48,570 nt of DNA from an uncultured Succinivibrio sp. (GCA_902785325.1 CACZXZ010000026.1:1-48570); one strand, 5' to 3'; shown: positions 36,342 through 48,468, counted from the first letter of the stretch. The notes: a model not told the origin generated them from the letters alone. Numbers and translations are program-made.

Positions 36342-37991
36342 TTAGTTTAATTTGTTCATGATGTCTGATAAGACGTTACCAGAATAGGTGTTCATAACGT
36401 CATTATAGAGTACTTCATCAAATTTAGGGTTAAGATCTTTTTCAAGATTAAGTCTCTCAACTTGAGTCTTAACTTTCTTGATGTTGTAAGTTCCCACCAC
36501 AAGATAAGTAACCCCAAGTTTATAAAAGAAAGGTAGTAACTCTGTTCTACTTGCAAATCTACCTGCAATACCTAAAGTTACATTAGTGTCATGGGCAGCT
36601 TTAGCTGCCATAACAATCATCTTAGCTAAAACAGGTGTAAAGGCATTGTCAGGAGGACATGGAGCTGATGCGTACTCAGCAAGAGAGCTTGTACCTATGA
36701 TCATCATCGAGCAGTCTTTAGCAATAGCAGGTGCTAGTAACACCGCTGCAGGAGTTTCAATCATAAAGGAGATATCAAGCTTGCCAAATGGGATCTTTTG
36801 CTCTGTTAATTCCTTTTGACACTCTTTTGCAAGTGAAAGCAAATAATCCTTTTCACTTATCTTGGTGACAAGTGGAAATACAATAGTGATCTTCTGCCCT
36901 GAGCTTGCTCTTAAAAGGGCTCTGATCTCTTTTTTCAAAAGCTCTGTACCTACACAAGCACCATAACCTTCAAGTGGGCCTGTATCGTCAGTTCTTACAG
37001 TAAATAAAGGCTTTTTGTCATCAGCAAAGTCAAAGGTTCTAGCTGTGATAGGTGCGTTTTTGGAGATATTTGAAAATAGTGGGTAAAACTTTTCAATCAT
37101 CTCTTCTTCTGTAGGCTCTGTAGTAGAGCTTAAGAATAAGAACTCAGAACGTAGTAGACCTAAACCGTGAGTTGCAATAAAGCCATTACAATCCTGATTG
37201 TTAGCACCAACAGCGCAGCCTATGGTGATATTTAATAAAGACTCGTCATTGATATTGTCACAGAAGAGATCTTGCTTACCCATTAAGCTTTGGCAAATGT
37301 CATCACTAGGATCAACAATGACTGCAGCACTGTTAGCATCTAATAAAATCTTGGTGCCAGATTTGATGGTAGTTGCATCAAATACACTGTAGATAGCAGG
37401 AATACCTAGTTCTCGTAATACTACACTTAAGTGACCTGAGTCTCTGCCACCTTCTAAAACCACACCTTTGATGTGGTTAGTATCTAAAGATAGCAATTGT
37501 GCAGGGGATAAATCCTTAGTAATTAAAATGACATCTTTAGTAAGTTTTGGTAATTGAGTAATTTCACCTGATTCATGACCTAGAGTATGAATAAACTCAT
37601 TCATTAAAGAGGTTAATTCTGATTTGTCAGCTTGTAAATCAGTATTGTGCTTATAAAACTCCTCAAGATTTGACAGTAAGACAGAGCGTGCTGCCATTGA
37701 AGCAGAGCATCCACTTTGAATAAGTTTTAATACGCTGTTTTTATTGTCCTGTGAGGTTAAAAAGCCAGCTGCAGCACCTAGTAAATCTCTTACACAGTCT
37801 TTGTTAGGATTTACAATTTGTCTTAATTTTTGTGCAAACAAACTAGACTTTTTTAAGTAGGTATCACTTTCAATATCAGGATCGTAAGTAAATAATTCGT
37901 CTTGAGTGTATTCTTTGTTTTCTTTGGCAATAACCAAAGCAGGAGCTGAACTGATACCTGCGCTAATGCTTAATCCTGATAAGGTATACAT
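36342..37991 (-). CDS. ptsI: PTS enzyme I-like protein with a degenerate active site
   Basis: 549 residues (E. coli EI 575). The swivel His region reads EGGRDSGHLSVV: His187 lines up with E. coli His189, but one residue is inserted before it. In the PEP-binding barrel Arg281, Arg318 and Glu412 are kept (LGLLRSEF, ARTFDF, MIETPAA), while GTNDL is GTSSL (Asn454 and Asp455 lost), the GWRAIR block carrying Arg358 is changed to GYGACVG, the Arg465 block is CPPDN, and the catalytic Cys502 block GMCGELAGD is GIAGRFASR (Cys replaced by Ala476). Catalysis as an EI seems unlikely. It sits between cysZ and the IIA-like gene, with no HPr gene. Confidence 0.83.
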   Translation of the reverse strand: MYTLSGLSISAGISSAPALVIAKENKEYTQDELFTYDPDIESDTYLKKSSLFAQKLRQIVNPNKDCVRDLLGAAAGFLTSQDNKNSVLKLIQSGCSASMAARSVLLSNLEEFYKHNTDLQADKSELTSLMNEFIHTLGHESGEITQLPKLTKDVILITKDLSPAQLLSLDTNHIKGVVLEGGRDSGHLSVVLRELGIPAIYSVFDATTIKSGTKILLDANSAAVIVDPSDDICQSLMGKQDLFCDNINDESLLNITIGCAVGANNQDCNGFIATHGLGLLRSEFLFLSSTTEPTEEEMIEKFYPLFSNISKNAPITARTFDFADDKKPLFTVRTDDTGPLEGYGACVGTELLKKEIRALLRASSGQKITIVFPLVTKISEKDYLLSLAKECQKELTEQKIPFGKLDISFMIETPAAVLLAPAIAKDCSMMIIGTSSLAEYASAPCPPDNAFTPVLAKMIVMAAKAAHDTNVTLGIAGRFASRTELLPFFYKLGVTYLVVGTYNIKKVKTQVERLNLEKDLNPKFDEVLYNDVMNTYSGNVLSDIMNKLN

Positions 37992-37996
37992 ATAAG

Positions 37997-38770
37997 TTAC
38001 TCCTCAATGATCTCAACTTGGCGTGCTTGTTTTAACAATAAGTAGTATTTTGTGCCAGCACAAACAGCTGCAGGAGGGATCAATAAATTTACAATTGGAA
38101 TTAGTAAAGCAATGGATACTGTAGCTCCTAAAGTAAAGGAGGATACATAGTTTTGCTTTAAATCCTGTTGCATATCTTTAAAAGAGACATGGTGATTGTC
38201 ATAAGCATAATCGGCATATTGCAAGCAACCCATCCAAGAGGTTAGAGCAAACCAAAAGAAAGGACTTACAAAATTTAAAACTGGTACTAAAGAAATTAGT
38301 AAACACAACAAAGCTAATGGTAAAAAGAATAACTGCTTTCTACCTTCACGTAACAGAATACGAGGTATGTCTTTTATAAGATCGGTTACACTCATATCAA
38401 TACCTTGAGTGTTGTTTAAATAAAGTTCTACCTTATCAGCTAATAGCCCATAGAAAGGGGAAGCAATAATAGTGGCTACTGTTGAGAAAAAATAACAACC
38501 TGCTATTAGCAAGGCTATTACCAACAAAGCACTTAAGATATAGGCTACAAATACTAACCAATCAGGGAAGGTATTGAAAATATCAAAAATAAGCTCTTTG
38601 ATATAGTAGAACAAGACATAACCAAGAACTGAGAATAAAACAAGGTTTATTAAAATAGGAATTAACACAAAAGCTCTAAATTCTTTTTTTAAAGCTAAAG
38701 ATATTCCATCAAAAATTAAGGAAATAGCAGTTACAAGGCTAATCTTTTGAGTTGTTTGATTGATGTTCAT
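37997..38770 (-). CDS. cysZ: CysZ-family sulfate transporter
   Basis: Inner-membrane protein of the CysZ/EI24 family; E. coli CysZ imports sulfate for cysteine synthesis. 257 residues with about four long hydrophobic segments (near 35-55, 75-100, 150-175, 215-240), including the conserved FYGLLADKVE and FWFALTSWMGCLQYADYAYDNHHVSF. Its position back to back with zipA-ligA is conserved in E. coli, where cysK then ptsH-ptsI-crr follow; here cysK and ptsH are missing and cysZ runs straight into the EI-like gene with 5 bp between. Confidence 0.88.
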   Translation of the reverse strand: MNINQTTQKISLVTAISLIFDGISLALKKEFRAFVLIPILINLVLFSVLGYVLFYYIKELIFDIFNTFPDWLVFVAYILSALLVIALLIAGCYFFSTVATIIASPFYGLLADKVELYLNNTQGIDMSVTDLIKDIPRILLREGRKQLFFLPLALLCLLISLVPVLNFVSPFFWFALTSWMGCLQYADYAYDNHHVSFKDMQQDLKQNYVSSFTLGATVSIALLIPIVNLLIPPAAVCAGTKYYLLLKQARQVEIIEE

Positions 38771-39576
38771 ACAAAGTTTAAATATTTCTTTTAAGTGATG
38801 TTAATGACTAATCTTAAGCAATCTAATATTAACATCTCAGAAGACTTAAAAGCGTAATATTTGAGAACTTTTTACAATATGTTTGTTAATAGAGCAAAGT
38901 AAGATTTTCTCTAGACAGAAGTGAAATCTAAAGAGTCTTAACGTCTTGAATAGCTTTCACTTTTTGTTCTAAAATTCTCAACACATCGATTTTATATCAT
39001 CTACATAATCAAGCCATATCAAGGATTTTAACGTGGATTTAAAAGAGTTACAAAAACAGTTTGATGAGATATCAAAGCAGGTTAAGAGAGAAACAAAATC
39101 TCAACCTGCTTTAGCTCTTTTATTCACTAGCCTTATAAGTCTGTTCAAAGTCCTCTTTGAAATGTTAAATGCTCAGACCAAAACAATTGATTAACTGAAT
39201 AATACTATTGAAAGCTTGCAGCAAAAGTTTGGTAATAAAACAGTTGATAGCAAGAGAGCTAACAACGAAAACATCAACGGTCGAGGCTGTAACTAACTAC
39301 CTTTATTATAAGGGATCATTTTTCTATATGCACAGTATTTAAAGCTTGCAGTAAACTGAAAAACATTAAGAATGCCTAATACCTGTATCAGGACTTAATT
39401 TGATAAACATGGAGCCTAATCTGCGTAATCTTTTTTGAGAGCTTTTGTGCTTAAAATATCTGCCATTACACGATTATTTGTACTGCCATCATAAATGCTT
39501 TAAATTCGTTTAAGTATTTAAAAAAAGTTCGTGTAAAATAATAAGTTAATACTAAAGAATAATGGAGATAAAGCTC
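38771..39576. other. cysZ-zipA intergenic region (about 800 bp)
   Basis: 38771-39032 is A+T-rich and probably holds the divergent promoters, but no clear -35/-10 pair stands out. 39033-39296 is a transposase-like remnant. 39297-39560 shows no convincing gene; a short minus-strand frame near 39400-39500 (containing YDGSTNNRVMADIL) may be another degraded coding fragment, not assigned. Confidence 0.5.
39033..39296 (+). pseudogene. Degraded N-terminal fragment of a transposase-like protein
   Basis: Starting with GTG, reads DLKELQKQFDEISKQVKRE, then ALLFTSLISLFKVLFEMLNAQTKTID, a TAA (39192-39194) where a CAA is likely, then LNNTIESLQQKFGNKTVDSKRANNENINGRG and a second stop at 39294-39296. A coiled-coil start followed by a Lys/Asn-rich segment resembles N-termini of IS66-type transposases. 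Nothing of a catalytic domain follows. Family call is tentative. Confidence 0.45.
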
Positions 39577-42398
<2,822 letters not shown>

Positions 42399-42407
42399 AG
42401 ATGATTT

Positions 42408-42431
42408 AAAAGCTAGCTTGCGCTAGCTTTT
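42408..42431. terminator. Terminator between ligA and mltD
   Basis: AAAAGCTAGC-TTGC-GCTAGCTTTTTT, a 10-bp perfect stem with A and T runs on each side, fit to end both convergent transcripts. Confidence 0.9.
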
Positions 42432-42435
42432 TTAA

Positions 42436-43434
42436 TTACTTTACTAACACCAAAGGTGAGGTTTGTAATTTTGAGTTTGAGGCTACAGAGTCTTTAGAGG
42501 AAATAGCTTTCTCTAGAGTATCTGCATGCTCAATTGGCATATTCAAACCGTGAGCACTATCAATCTTGTCACCTGTGTAACCAGAGTTTAGCTTCTTGAT
42601 AGTATCAATGTGAGCACCTGATAAAAGAGCAGCTTCTTTTAAAGAGGTAATTTTACCTGCAACTTCAATACGCTTGAAAGCAGGACGATTAGCAATCTTT
42701 GGTAAAGATACACCATACTTAGTTGGGTTCTTTAACACATCAGCATAAGCCTTAAATCTCATTACATAGCTTCTAGCATAAGCACTGATCTTTAAATCAT
42801 CAATTTTAGGATCAGCAATGCCACGAGCTTGAGCTGCTTTAATAGCTTTTCTAGTGCCGTACTCGCCTTGATTGTAAGCTACTGCTACAAGCTCCCAATC
42901 ACCTAAATCAGCATACAACTTCTCTAAGTACTTAATACCAGCATCAGTTGATGCAAAGAAGTCATAAATACCATCGTAGTTTTCTGTACGATGTAAGCCT
43001 AAGGATTTACCTGTAGAGCGAATATACTGCCATGGACCTTTAGCTCCAGATGGACTTTGTGCATATGGGTTAAGTCCACTTTCAAGTAGTGGAATTGCAG
43101 CTAACTCTAAAGGTATATTGTGCTCTTTTAACTTAGTTAAAAGATAATGCACATATACATCATTACGTTTTAAGTTATGAGTAATGGTACGAGCAAATTT
43201 CTTAGCTAATTGCTGCTCTTGTTGAGTTAATTTAAACTCAAGAGTGAAACGGGATGGCTCAGCTAGCTCTGTTTCCCATACAGACTTTTTCTCATGAGCG
43301 CGTTGAAGCTCTGCGTCGTGTACAGTTCTAGACAATTCTGGAGTCTTAGCTTCAGTACTGCTAGTACAGGCGTTTAGGGATAGTAGTGCGGTCGCTACTA
43401 CAGCCATACATAAATATAAAGTTTTTCTAATCAT
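42436..43434 (-). CDS. mltD: MltD-type membrane-bound lytic murein transglycosylase, without LysM
   Basis: Cleaves peptidoglycan glycan strands with 1,6-anhydro ends. 332 residues (E. coli MltD 452). Lipoprotein signal with Cys23 (LNAC). The SLT domain carries catalytic Glu118 in PLLESGLNPYAQSPSGAKGPWQ, then AVAYNQGEYGTRKAI. After the SLT domain comes the short MltD-specific region RIEVAGKITSLKEAALLSGAHIDTIKKLN (about 264-292), but the two C-terminal LysM domains of E. coli MltD are absent; the protein ends in a Ser/Lys tail. The truncation is clean, with an intact terminator after it. Confidence 0.88.
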   Translation of the reverse strand: MIRKTLYLCMAVVATALLSLNACTSSTEAKTPELSRTVHDAELQRAHEKKSVWETELAEPSRFTLEFKLTQQEQQLAKKFARTITHNLKRNDVYVHYLLTKLKEHNIPLELAAIPLLESGLNPYAQSPSGAKGPWQYIRSTGKSLGLHRTENYDGIYDFFASTDAGIKYLEKLYADLGDWELVAVAYNQGEYGTRKAIKAAQARGIADPKIDDLKISAYARSYVMRFKAYADVLKNPTKYGVSLPKIANRPAFKRIEVAGKITSLKEAALLSGAHIDTIKKLNSGYTGDKIDSAHGLNMPIEHADTLEKAISSKDSVASNSKLQTSPLVLVK

Positions 43435-43479
43435 CTTCCTAACTTCTTGATCAAAATGATCGGTGGTTATTAACGATAA

Positions 43480-43941
43480 TTAGGAGCAAAAACCTTCGTC
43501 AAGGAATTTGTGATCTCCTAAGGCGGCGTTTCTTGCAAGCTCGTCGCAACGCTCATTTTCAGGATGTCCATTGTGACCTTTTACCCATTTAAAGGTAATT
43601 TGGTGACGAGAACACTCTTTATCTAATTGTTGCCACAAGTCTTTGTTTTTAACTTGCGCCTTTGTGCTAGTACGCCAATTATTGCGTTTCCAGCCTTCAA
43701 GCCATGAGGTAATACCATTCTTCACATACTGACTATCAGTTGTGATGGTAACCTTACAAGGCTCTTTAAGAGATGAAAGCCCTTTAATTACTGCCATTAT
43801 TTCCATACGGTTGTTAGTCGTACGGGTGAAACCTTGGGCAAGTTCTCTTACATGCTCTTTGTACTTTAAAATAACTCCATAGCCACCAGGACCTGGGTTA
43901 CCAAGACAAGAGCCATCAGTGTAGATTAAAACTTCTTTCAT
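43480..43941 (-). CDS. rnhA: Ribonuclease HI
   Basis: Cleaves the RNA strand of RNA-DNA hybrids. 153 residues. The catalytic residues Asp9, Glu47, Asp69 and Asp133 and the helper His123 are all in place ([52 protein letters not shown]). It is divergent from dnaQ, the conserved arrangement of gammaproteobacteria, though here the shared upstream region is long (471 bp). Confidence 0.97.
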   Translation of the reverse strand: MKEVLIYTDGSCLGNPGPGGYGVILKYKEHVRELAQGFTRTTNNRMEIMAVIKGLSSLKEPCKVTITTDSQYVKNGITSWLEGWKRNNWRTSTKAQVKNKDLWQQLDKECSRHQITFKWVKGHNGHPENERCDELARNAALGDHKFLDEGFCS

Positions 43942-44412
43942 AAAATCTCTTTTTAATGGAAGAAGCTAACCTTCCAAAATATGTACCTTCTGCAGTTTAG
44001 GTACATTTCAAATTCACGAAAGCATTATACCAAATTGCAAATCTGCTAAAATATATTGATAAATCAAAAAGATAGAAAATGTAGTGTATAAAAAGTAGCC
44101 TTAAAAAGTGAGATTTGGCTAGCAAAAATCTAGATTTTTACCTAAAAATCAAACTAACATGTTAGAATGTAACTATAATAATTATACTGTGTATATAAAT
44201 CAATAAGATAAATTTGTTAAATAAAAATTAAATTACCATAAATGTGATAGATAGATTAAAAGTTTGGTGAGTAATGAATAATAAAATATACAATAAGGGT
44301 ATAAAAATTTTTCAAAAAAGTTAACTTCTTCTTTTGTCTAACTTTCTTGTTTTCACGTTTTTGTTTAAGTGAAAATAAGCTAAAATAATGAAAAGACTAA
44401 TGGAGATTTATC
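43942..44412. other. rnhA-dnaQ divergent intergenic region (471 bp)
   Basis: Very A+T-rich with many TATAAT-like words (for example near 44170), so individual promoters cannot be chosen by eye. No gene, hairpin with T-run or RNA gene recognised. Confidence 0.6.
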
Positions 44413-45336
44413 TTGAAAAGACAAGTTGCGCTAGATACTGAAACTACCGGTAAATCAGATGACGGTACTCCTGGTGAGCACCGTATTATTGAAGTTGGTT
44501 GTGTCGAGATTATTGATAGAAAAATAACTGGCCGTCAACTTCAGCTATACGTTAATCCTGAAAGACCTGTAGATGAAGAAGCTTATGAAGTTCACGGTAT
44601 TTCTAACGAATTCTTAGCAGATAAACCAAAATTTGCAGAAGTTGCCGACCAACTAATTGATTTTATACGAGGCTCAGAGCTTCTCATCCATAATGCAAAA
44701 TTCGACGTAAGCTTTATGGATAAAGAGTGGCAACTTTTAAATTTAAATGAAACTACAACGGATATGGCGCAGGTTACCGATACGGTATCTTTAGCTATGA
44801 AGTTGTGCCCAGGACATCAGGTTAACTTAGACAATTTGTGTAACCTTTATGATGTTGACAGATCAGCTCGTACCATTCACGGAGCTTTGTTAGATGCTCA
44901 AATTCTAGCTGAAGTATATTTGGCCATGACAGGTGGTCAAGGCTCATTAGAGTTTTCTGATGCTCAAGCTAAAGCTAAAAAAGTATGGCAAAGACCAAAT
45001 GGTGCCAAATTGCCCCTCATGCAAGTTGAAGATGAGATGATGTGTGTGCACATCGATAAAATGATCTCCTTATCTCAAGCAAGACCTTTAGTAAAAAAAG
45101 AAGGTGAACCACCAATGGCAGGAAGTACTTGGTCTCACGACTATGACATGCCATATTTAGAAAAAGGTGAGGATGAGAGTAAGGGCGATTATAAAAAACG
45201 TTTAAAAGAGCAAAAGCTTGAAATGATGGATAAGTTATTAAATAAAGAGCAACAAGAGATGCTCAAAGCTTATCAAGAAAGAGAGCAAAAAGCTTATAAA
45301 GAGTGGGAAGATAGAGTTTTAGGTAACACCAAGTAA
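44413..45336 (+). CDS. dnaQ: DNA polymerase III epsilon subunit (3'-5' proofreading exonuclease)
   Basis: 307 residues against 243 in E. coli. Exonuclease motifs: Asp8 and Glu10 (ALDTETTG), NAKFD with Asp98, and His156/Asp161 in [16 protein letters not shown] (DEDDh type). The C-terminal part carries QRP and PL motifs that bind the polymerase alpha subunit, then continues about 60 residues further as a highly charged helix ([34 protein letters not shown]). The start is TTG with GGAG 7 nt upstream; the nearby ATGs (44388, 44400) are out of frame. A rare start may hold expression low. Confidence 0.94.
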   Translation: MKRQVALDTETTGKSDDGTPGEHRIIEVGCVEIIDRKITGRQLQLYVNPERPVDEEAYEVHGISNEFLADKPKFAEVADQLIDFIRGSELLIHNAKFDVSFMDKEWQLLNLNETTTDMAQVTDTVSLAMKLCPGHQVNLDNLCNLYDVDRSARTIHGALLDAQILAEVYLAMTGGQGSLEFSDAQAKAKKVWQRPNGAKLPLMQVEDEMMCVHIDKMISLSQARPLVKKEGEPPMAGSTWSHDYDMPYLEKGEDESKGDYKKRLKEQKLEMMDKLLNKEQQEMLKAYQEREQKAYKEWEDRVLGNTK

Positions 45337-45347
45337 TTGAGGATGCT

Positions 45348-45926
45348 ATGTTAGATTTTAATGTGATTGATGACTTAAAAGAAGAATTATACGTACTAGA
45401 AAAGTTTATAAATCAAGGTGATACAGCCAAGTTAATAGAAAAAGCAATTGATCTTATGGCAACTTCAATTAAAGAAGGTGGCAAAGTCATCAGCGCTGGT
45501 AACGGCGGTAGCATGTGTGATGCTATGCATTTTGCTGAGGAGCTAACTGGTAGATATCGTGACAATAGAAGCTCTTATGCTGCTATTGCTATCTGCGACC
45601 CTAGCCATATTACTTGTGTAGGTAATGATTACGGCTTTGACTATATCTTTTCAAGATTTTTAGAAGGTATGGGCTTTAAGGGAGATGTCTTCTTAGGTAT
45701 CTCCACCTCAGGTAATTCAAAGAACATCATTGAAGCTTGCAAAGTATGTAAAGAAAAAGGCATTAAGACTGTGCTTTTATTAGGTAAAGATGGTGGTAAA
45801 TTAAAAGATCAATGTGATTTACCAATCGTTGTACCTCACTTTGGCTATGCTGACAGAATTCAAGAAGTGCATACTATGATCATTCATATTATGATTAGAG
45901 GCATTGAGTCTAAGCTAAAGCACTAA
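45348..45926 (+). CDS. gmhA: Phosphoheptose isomerase GmhA
   Basis: Converts sedoheptulose 7-phosphate to D-glycero-D-manno-heptose 7-phosphate for the LPS inner core. 192 residues. SIS fold with [52 protein letters not shown] and [14 protein letters not shown] (metal and catalytic residues), nearly collinear with E. coli LpcA/GmhA. It lies 11 bp after dnaQ and is probably cotranscribed. Its presence indicates a heptose-containing LPS. Confidence 0.96.
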   Translation: MLDFNVIDDLKEELYVLEKFINQGDTAKLIEKAIDLMATSIKEGGKVISAGNGGSMCDAMHFAEELTGRYRDNRSSYAAIAICDPSHITCVGNDYGFDYIFSRFLEGMGFKGDVFLGISTSGNSKNIIEACKVCKEKGIKTVLLLGKDGGKLKDQCDLPIVVPHFGYADRIQEVHTMIIHIMIRGIESKLKH

Positions 45927-45948
45927 CTTTTCCTTTCTATAAGACAAA

Positions 45949-45980
45949 AAGGTAGGTTTGAGTTTTCTCAAACCTACCTT
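45949..45980. terminator. Bidirectional terminator after gmhA
   Basis: 14-bp perfect stem (AAGGTAGGTTTGAG and complement) with a TTTT loop and an A-run upstream, between convergent genes. Confidence 0.9.
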
Positions 45981-46011
45981 AATCCTTTCAATTCAAACTT
46001 TACTTTACAAC

Positions 46012-48057
46012 TTACTTTTGCAGTGCTTGGTAATGGTAAAGATCTTGTTGTAGTTGTTTAAAGGCATTTAGTTTTTTGCAATCACCTTTAAAACTCTTTT
46101 CCTCTACATATAGCACATGATTTTGGCTGATATGATAAGCATTATCTTGACCATCAAGCTTACATACGTAATCTTTACCCTGTTCAAGTCCAAGTTGGCT
46201 GTTATAAGCATAAGGGAAAGTACAAGTTTTATTAGAGAGCAAATCACAACCTAAGCTGTAGAAACTAAAGTTTGATTGAGTCTTCTCTAAGATAGTTCTT
46301 AAGATATCTTTTTGAGAGCCTGTACGATATTTGTCATAATCGATTTTATTGTTCTCAATATAAGCTTTAGGTAAGTACAAGTAGAATGGTACTTGGAAAC
46401 CTAGGTATAACTCTTTTGGATATTGAGAATAACCAATACCACGCAGATTGTGATCGCCTGTAGCGGCGATTACAGTGTTGTCCTTAAATCTTGGGGAAGC
46501 TTTTATTTTGCTTATGAATTTACCTAATTGGTCATTAGCATACCTAAAGGTTTCAAAGAGTACTTTAGTATCCTTGTAAGGGAATCTCTCCACAATATCC
46601 TCAGGGATATTTAAAGGTTCTAATTTGTCACCTTGAGGAACTCTAAATGGAGGATGGTTAGTAATAGATAAAGTCATGATGAATAATGGCTTATCAGAGA
46701 TATCCTCTTGTAGTGTCTTAAAGGTTTGTTTAAATAAGAACTCGTCATCTACACCCCAAGCGCCAGAGGTGAAATTAGGATAGTTCCTTTCCACCTGACT
46801 TCTTTCGATGATCTCATCAAATCCAAGATCAACTAAGAAATTATTGTAATTTCGCCATGAAGCAGTTGAAGCTGTGACAAAGATGGTTTTGTAGCCTGCC
46901 TGCTTCATGATTTTTACAATATTAAAAATGTAGTTCTTTTTAGTATAAGCTGAGGTTGATAGATTCAAATCAGGGCTTGATACAAAAAGTCTAGTTAAAG
47001 TATCTGAGGTACCGTTACCTTCTGATATAAAGTTTTCAAAGAAGAAATCCTCTTTAACGTGTTGCCTTAAGCTACCGTATAAATCACGACCTTCTGCCAC
47101 ATTGTCATAAGTAAGCATGTGGTAACTCATACTTTCCATGACATTGAAAATAATGTTTGGTTTATGAGTTACTAAAAATTCATTTGTAGCTGTAGTGATT
47201 TTAAGTGGCTCTACTAAAGTCTTAAAGTCTTTATCTGATGTTTTTATCCCAAGATTATCAAAATCAGCTTTGATTTGAGGTAATAAAACCACAGGAATAG
47301 AGATGGAATTTTTATTCCAATTGTAAGCCCAATAAAAAGCAATCACTCCGTTTGGGATTGCATAGTTTATAACTTGCTTATCACTTACTTGAGCGTGCAT
47401 TTGACGTAGTGGAAAGGTTGAGAATAAGGTGCCACGGGCAAAACCTATAGTTGCAAAGATAACTAAAATAATTAAAGTTACAACGCTAAGAGGTCTTTTA
47501 GGGCAAATTAAATGCTTATATAAAAAGCTAATTAGCTTTTTATAAGCAAAGCTAATTGCTATCAAGCCAATGACGATTCCTATCAATCCTGTGATAACAG
47601 GGTAGTCTTGAATGATTGTTAGAAATACAGCTTTAGGATCTTCGTTGCCGGCTGCAAAGAAGAAAGCATCTATGCACTTGTCATAGGTTTTAAAGTAAAA
47701 GAAATTGATGATAGCAAAGATAAAGATAGTAAATATAGCTAACGCGTTATAAAACTTAAAGAGCTTTAAAAAGGCACTAAAGGCTTTATTACTTGCAAGA
47801 CACAATAGCGCAATTGTAAGCACAGGAGCATAGAAAAAAGCTATGATTTTTAAATCAAAACGAAAACCTAAAAAGAATAAATTAAATTGCTGTAAAAAGC
47901 TTTGAGTTTGAAAGACATTTAATGCAAATGCCAGAACAATCGAAAGTCTTGCTAGAAAGAGAATTGCTAAATTTATAAGGACACTAGTTAAAAGCTTGGC
48001 ATTAACATTTCTTAAATTATCTAAAAAGCCGTGACGCGTGATTTGTTGTGAACTCAT
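46012..48057 (-). CDS. LTA-synthase-family sulfatase-fold phosphotransferase
   Basis: 681-residue inner-membrane enzyme of the alkaline phosphatase superfamily. About five N-terminal transmembrane helices (roughly 22-48, 70-90, 104-122, 152-172, 190-210) precede a periplasmic sulfatase domain. Catalytic features: Glu308 in NVMESMSYH, nucleophile Thr350 in EGNGTSDTLTRLF, GAWGVDDEFLF, and metal ligands in ATGDHN. The family includes LtaS and OpgB (phosphoglycerol transferases). In a Gram-negative the acceptor may be periplasmic glucan or LPS; substrate is not readable. The 411 bp upstream hold no other gene. Confidence 0.85.
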   Translation of the reverse strand: MSSQQITRHGFLDNLRNVNAKLLTSVLINLAILFLARLSIVLAFALNVFQTQSFLQQFNLFFLGFRFDLKIIAFFYAPVLTIALLCLASNKAFSAFLKLFKFYNALAIFTIFIFAIINFFYFKTYDKCIDAFFFAAGNEDPKAVFLTIIQDYPVITGLIGIVIGLIAISFAYKKLISFLYKHLICPKRPLSVVTLIILVIFATIGFARGTLFSTFPLRQMHAQVSDKQVINYAIPNGVIAFYWAYNWNKNSISIPVVLLPQIKADFDNLGIKTSDKDFKTLVEPLKITTATNEFLVTHKPNIIFNVMESMSYHMLTYDNVAEGRDLYGSLRQHVKEDFFFENFISEGNGTSDTLTRLFVSSPDLNLSTSAYTKKNYIFNIVKIMKQAGYKTIFVTASTASWRNYNNFLVDLGFDEIIERSQVERNYPNFTSGAWGVDDEFLFKQTFKTLQEDISDKPLFIMTLSITNHPPFRVPQGDKLEPLNIPEDIVERFPYKDTKVLFETFRYANDQLGKFISKIKASPRFKDNTVIAATGDHNLRGIGYSQYPKELYLGFQVPFYLYLPKAYIENNKIDYDKYRTGSQKDILRTILEKTQSNFSFYSLGCDLLSNKTCTFPYAYNSQLGLEQGKDYVCKLDGQDNAYHISQNHVLYVEEKSFKGDCKKLNAFKQLQQDLYHYQALQK

Positions 48058-48409
48058 TTCTTTTATTTGCTACGTTAATAATTTTTTCATCAAGTAAGTG
48101 GGGCTAATTTTAACATATAGTTAATTTTGAGGTAATGAAACTTTTGGTCAGGTTAAAATTGTCTAATATATAAAACATCACTTAGCAAAAGATTGTAGGT
48201 GTACTTTATTGTAATAAATTTTGCTAACTACTTAATTTTGCTAAAGCAAAGTTAAAGTAGAGTTTAATTTTATAGAATAAATCCTAAATTTATGTTTAAT
48301 AAAACGCCATTTTTGGTATAGAATACTTTTAGATTTTTAGTTTAAAATCGGCAAGTCTAAAGCATCTATAAGTCTTTAGAGTTGCATTATATTTGGGGTT
48401 AATTAACTG

Positions 48410-48438
48410 TTGCAATAAATATATAAATTGTTTATAAT
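48410..48438 (+). promoter_or_regulatory. Sigma-70 promoter for the terminal MerR-like gene
   Basis: TTGCAA (48410-48415), 17 bp, TATAAT (48433-48438): near-consensus with ideal spacing, the best -35/-10 pair in the window. Confidence 0.75.
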
Positions 48439-48462
48439 ACCTACTAATATTTAGTAGGTATT
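48436..48462. promoter_or_regulatory. Perfect 12-bp inverted repeat over the promoter start region
   Basis: AATACCTACTAA-TAT-TTAGTAGGTATT. It overlaps the end of the -10, covers the expected transcription start and ends 6 bp before the start codon. It could be an operator for the encoded protein or, as RNA, hide the ribosome site. Confidence 0.7.
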
Positions 48463-48468
48463 AAGAAT

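Larger units (their letters stand above)
48058..48468. other. Intergenic region (411 bp) before the last gene
   Basis: A+T-rich divergent region. The right end has a clear promoter and palindrome for the next gene. Nothing else recognised. Confidence 0.6.

Noticed and set aside
36342-37991. Treating the EI-like gene as an ordinary pseudogene
   Set aside because: The frame is uninterrupted over 549 codons, structural motifs are kept, and changes concentrate at catalytic sites. Decay is possible but not the simplest reading.
39400-39500. Minus-strand fragment with YDGSTNNRVMADIL, vaguely like an acyl-CoA dehydrogenase tail
   Set aside because: Too short and interrupted by stops to support a family assignment.
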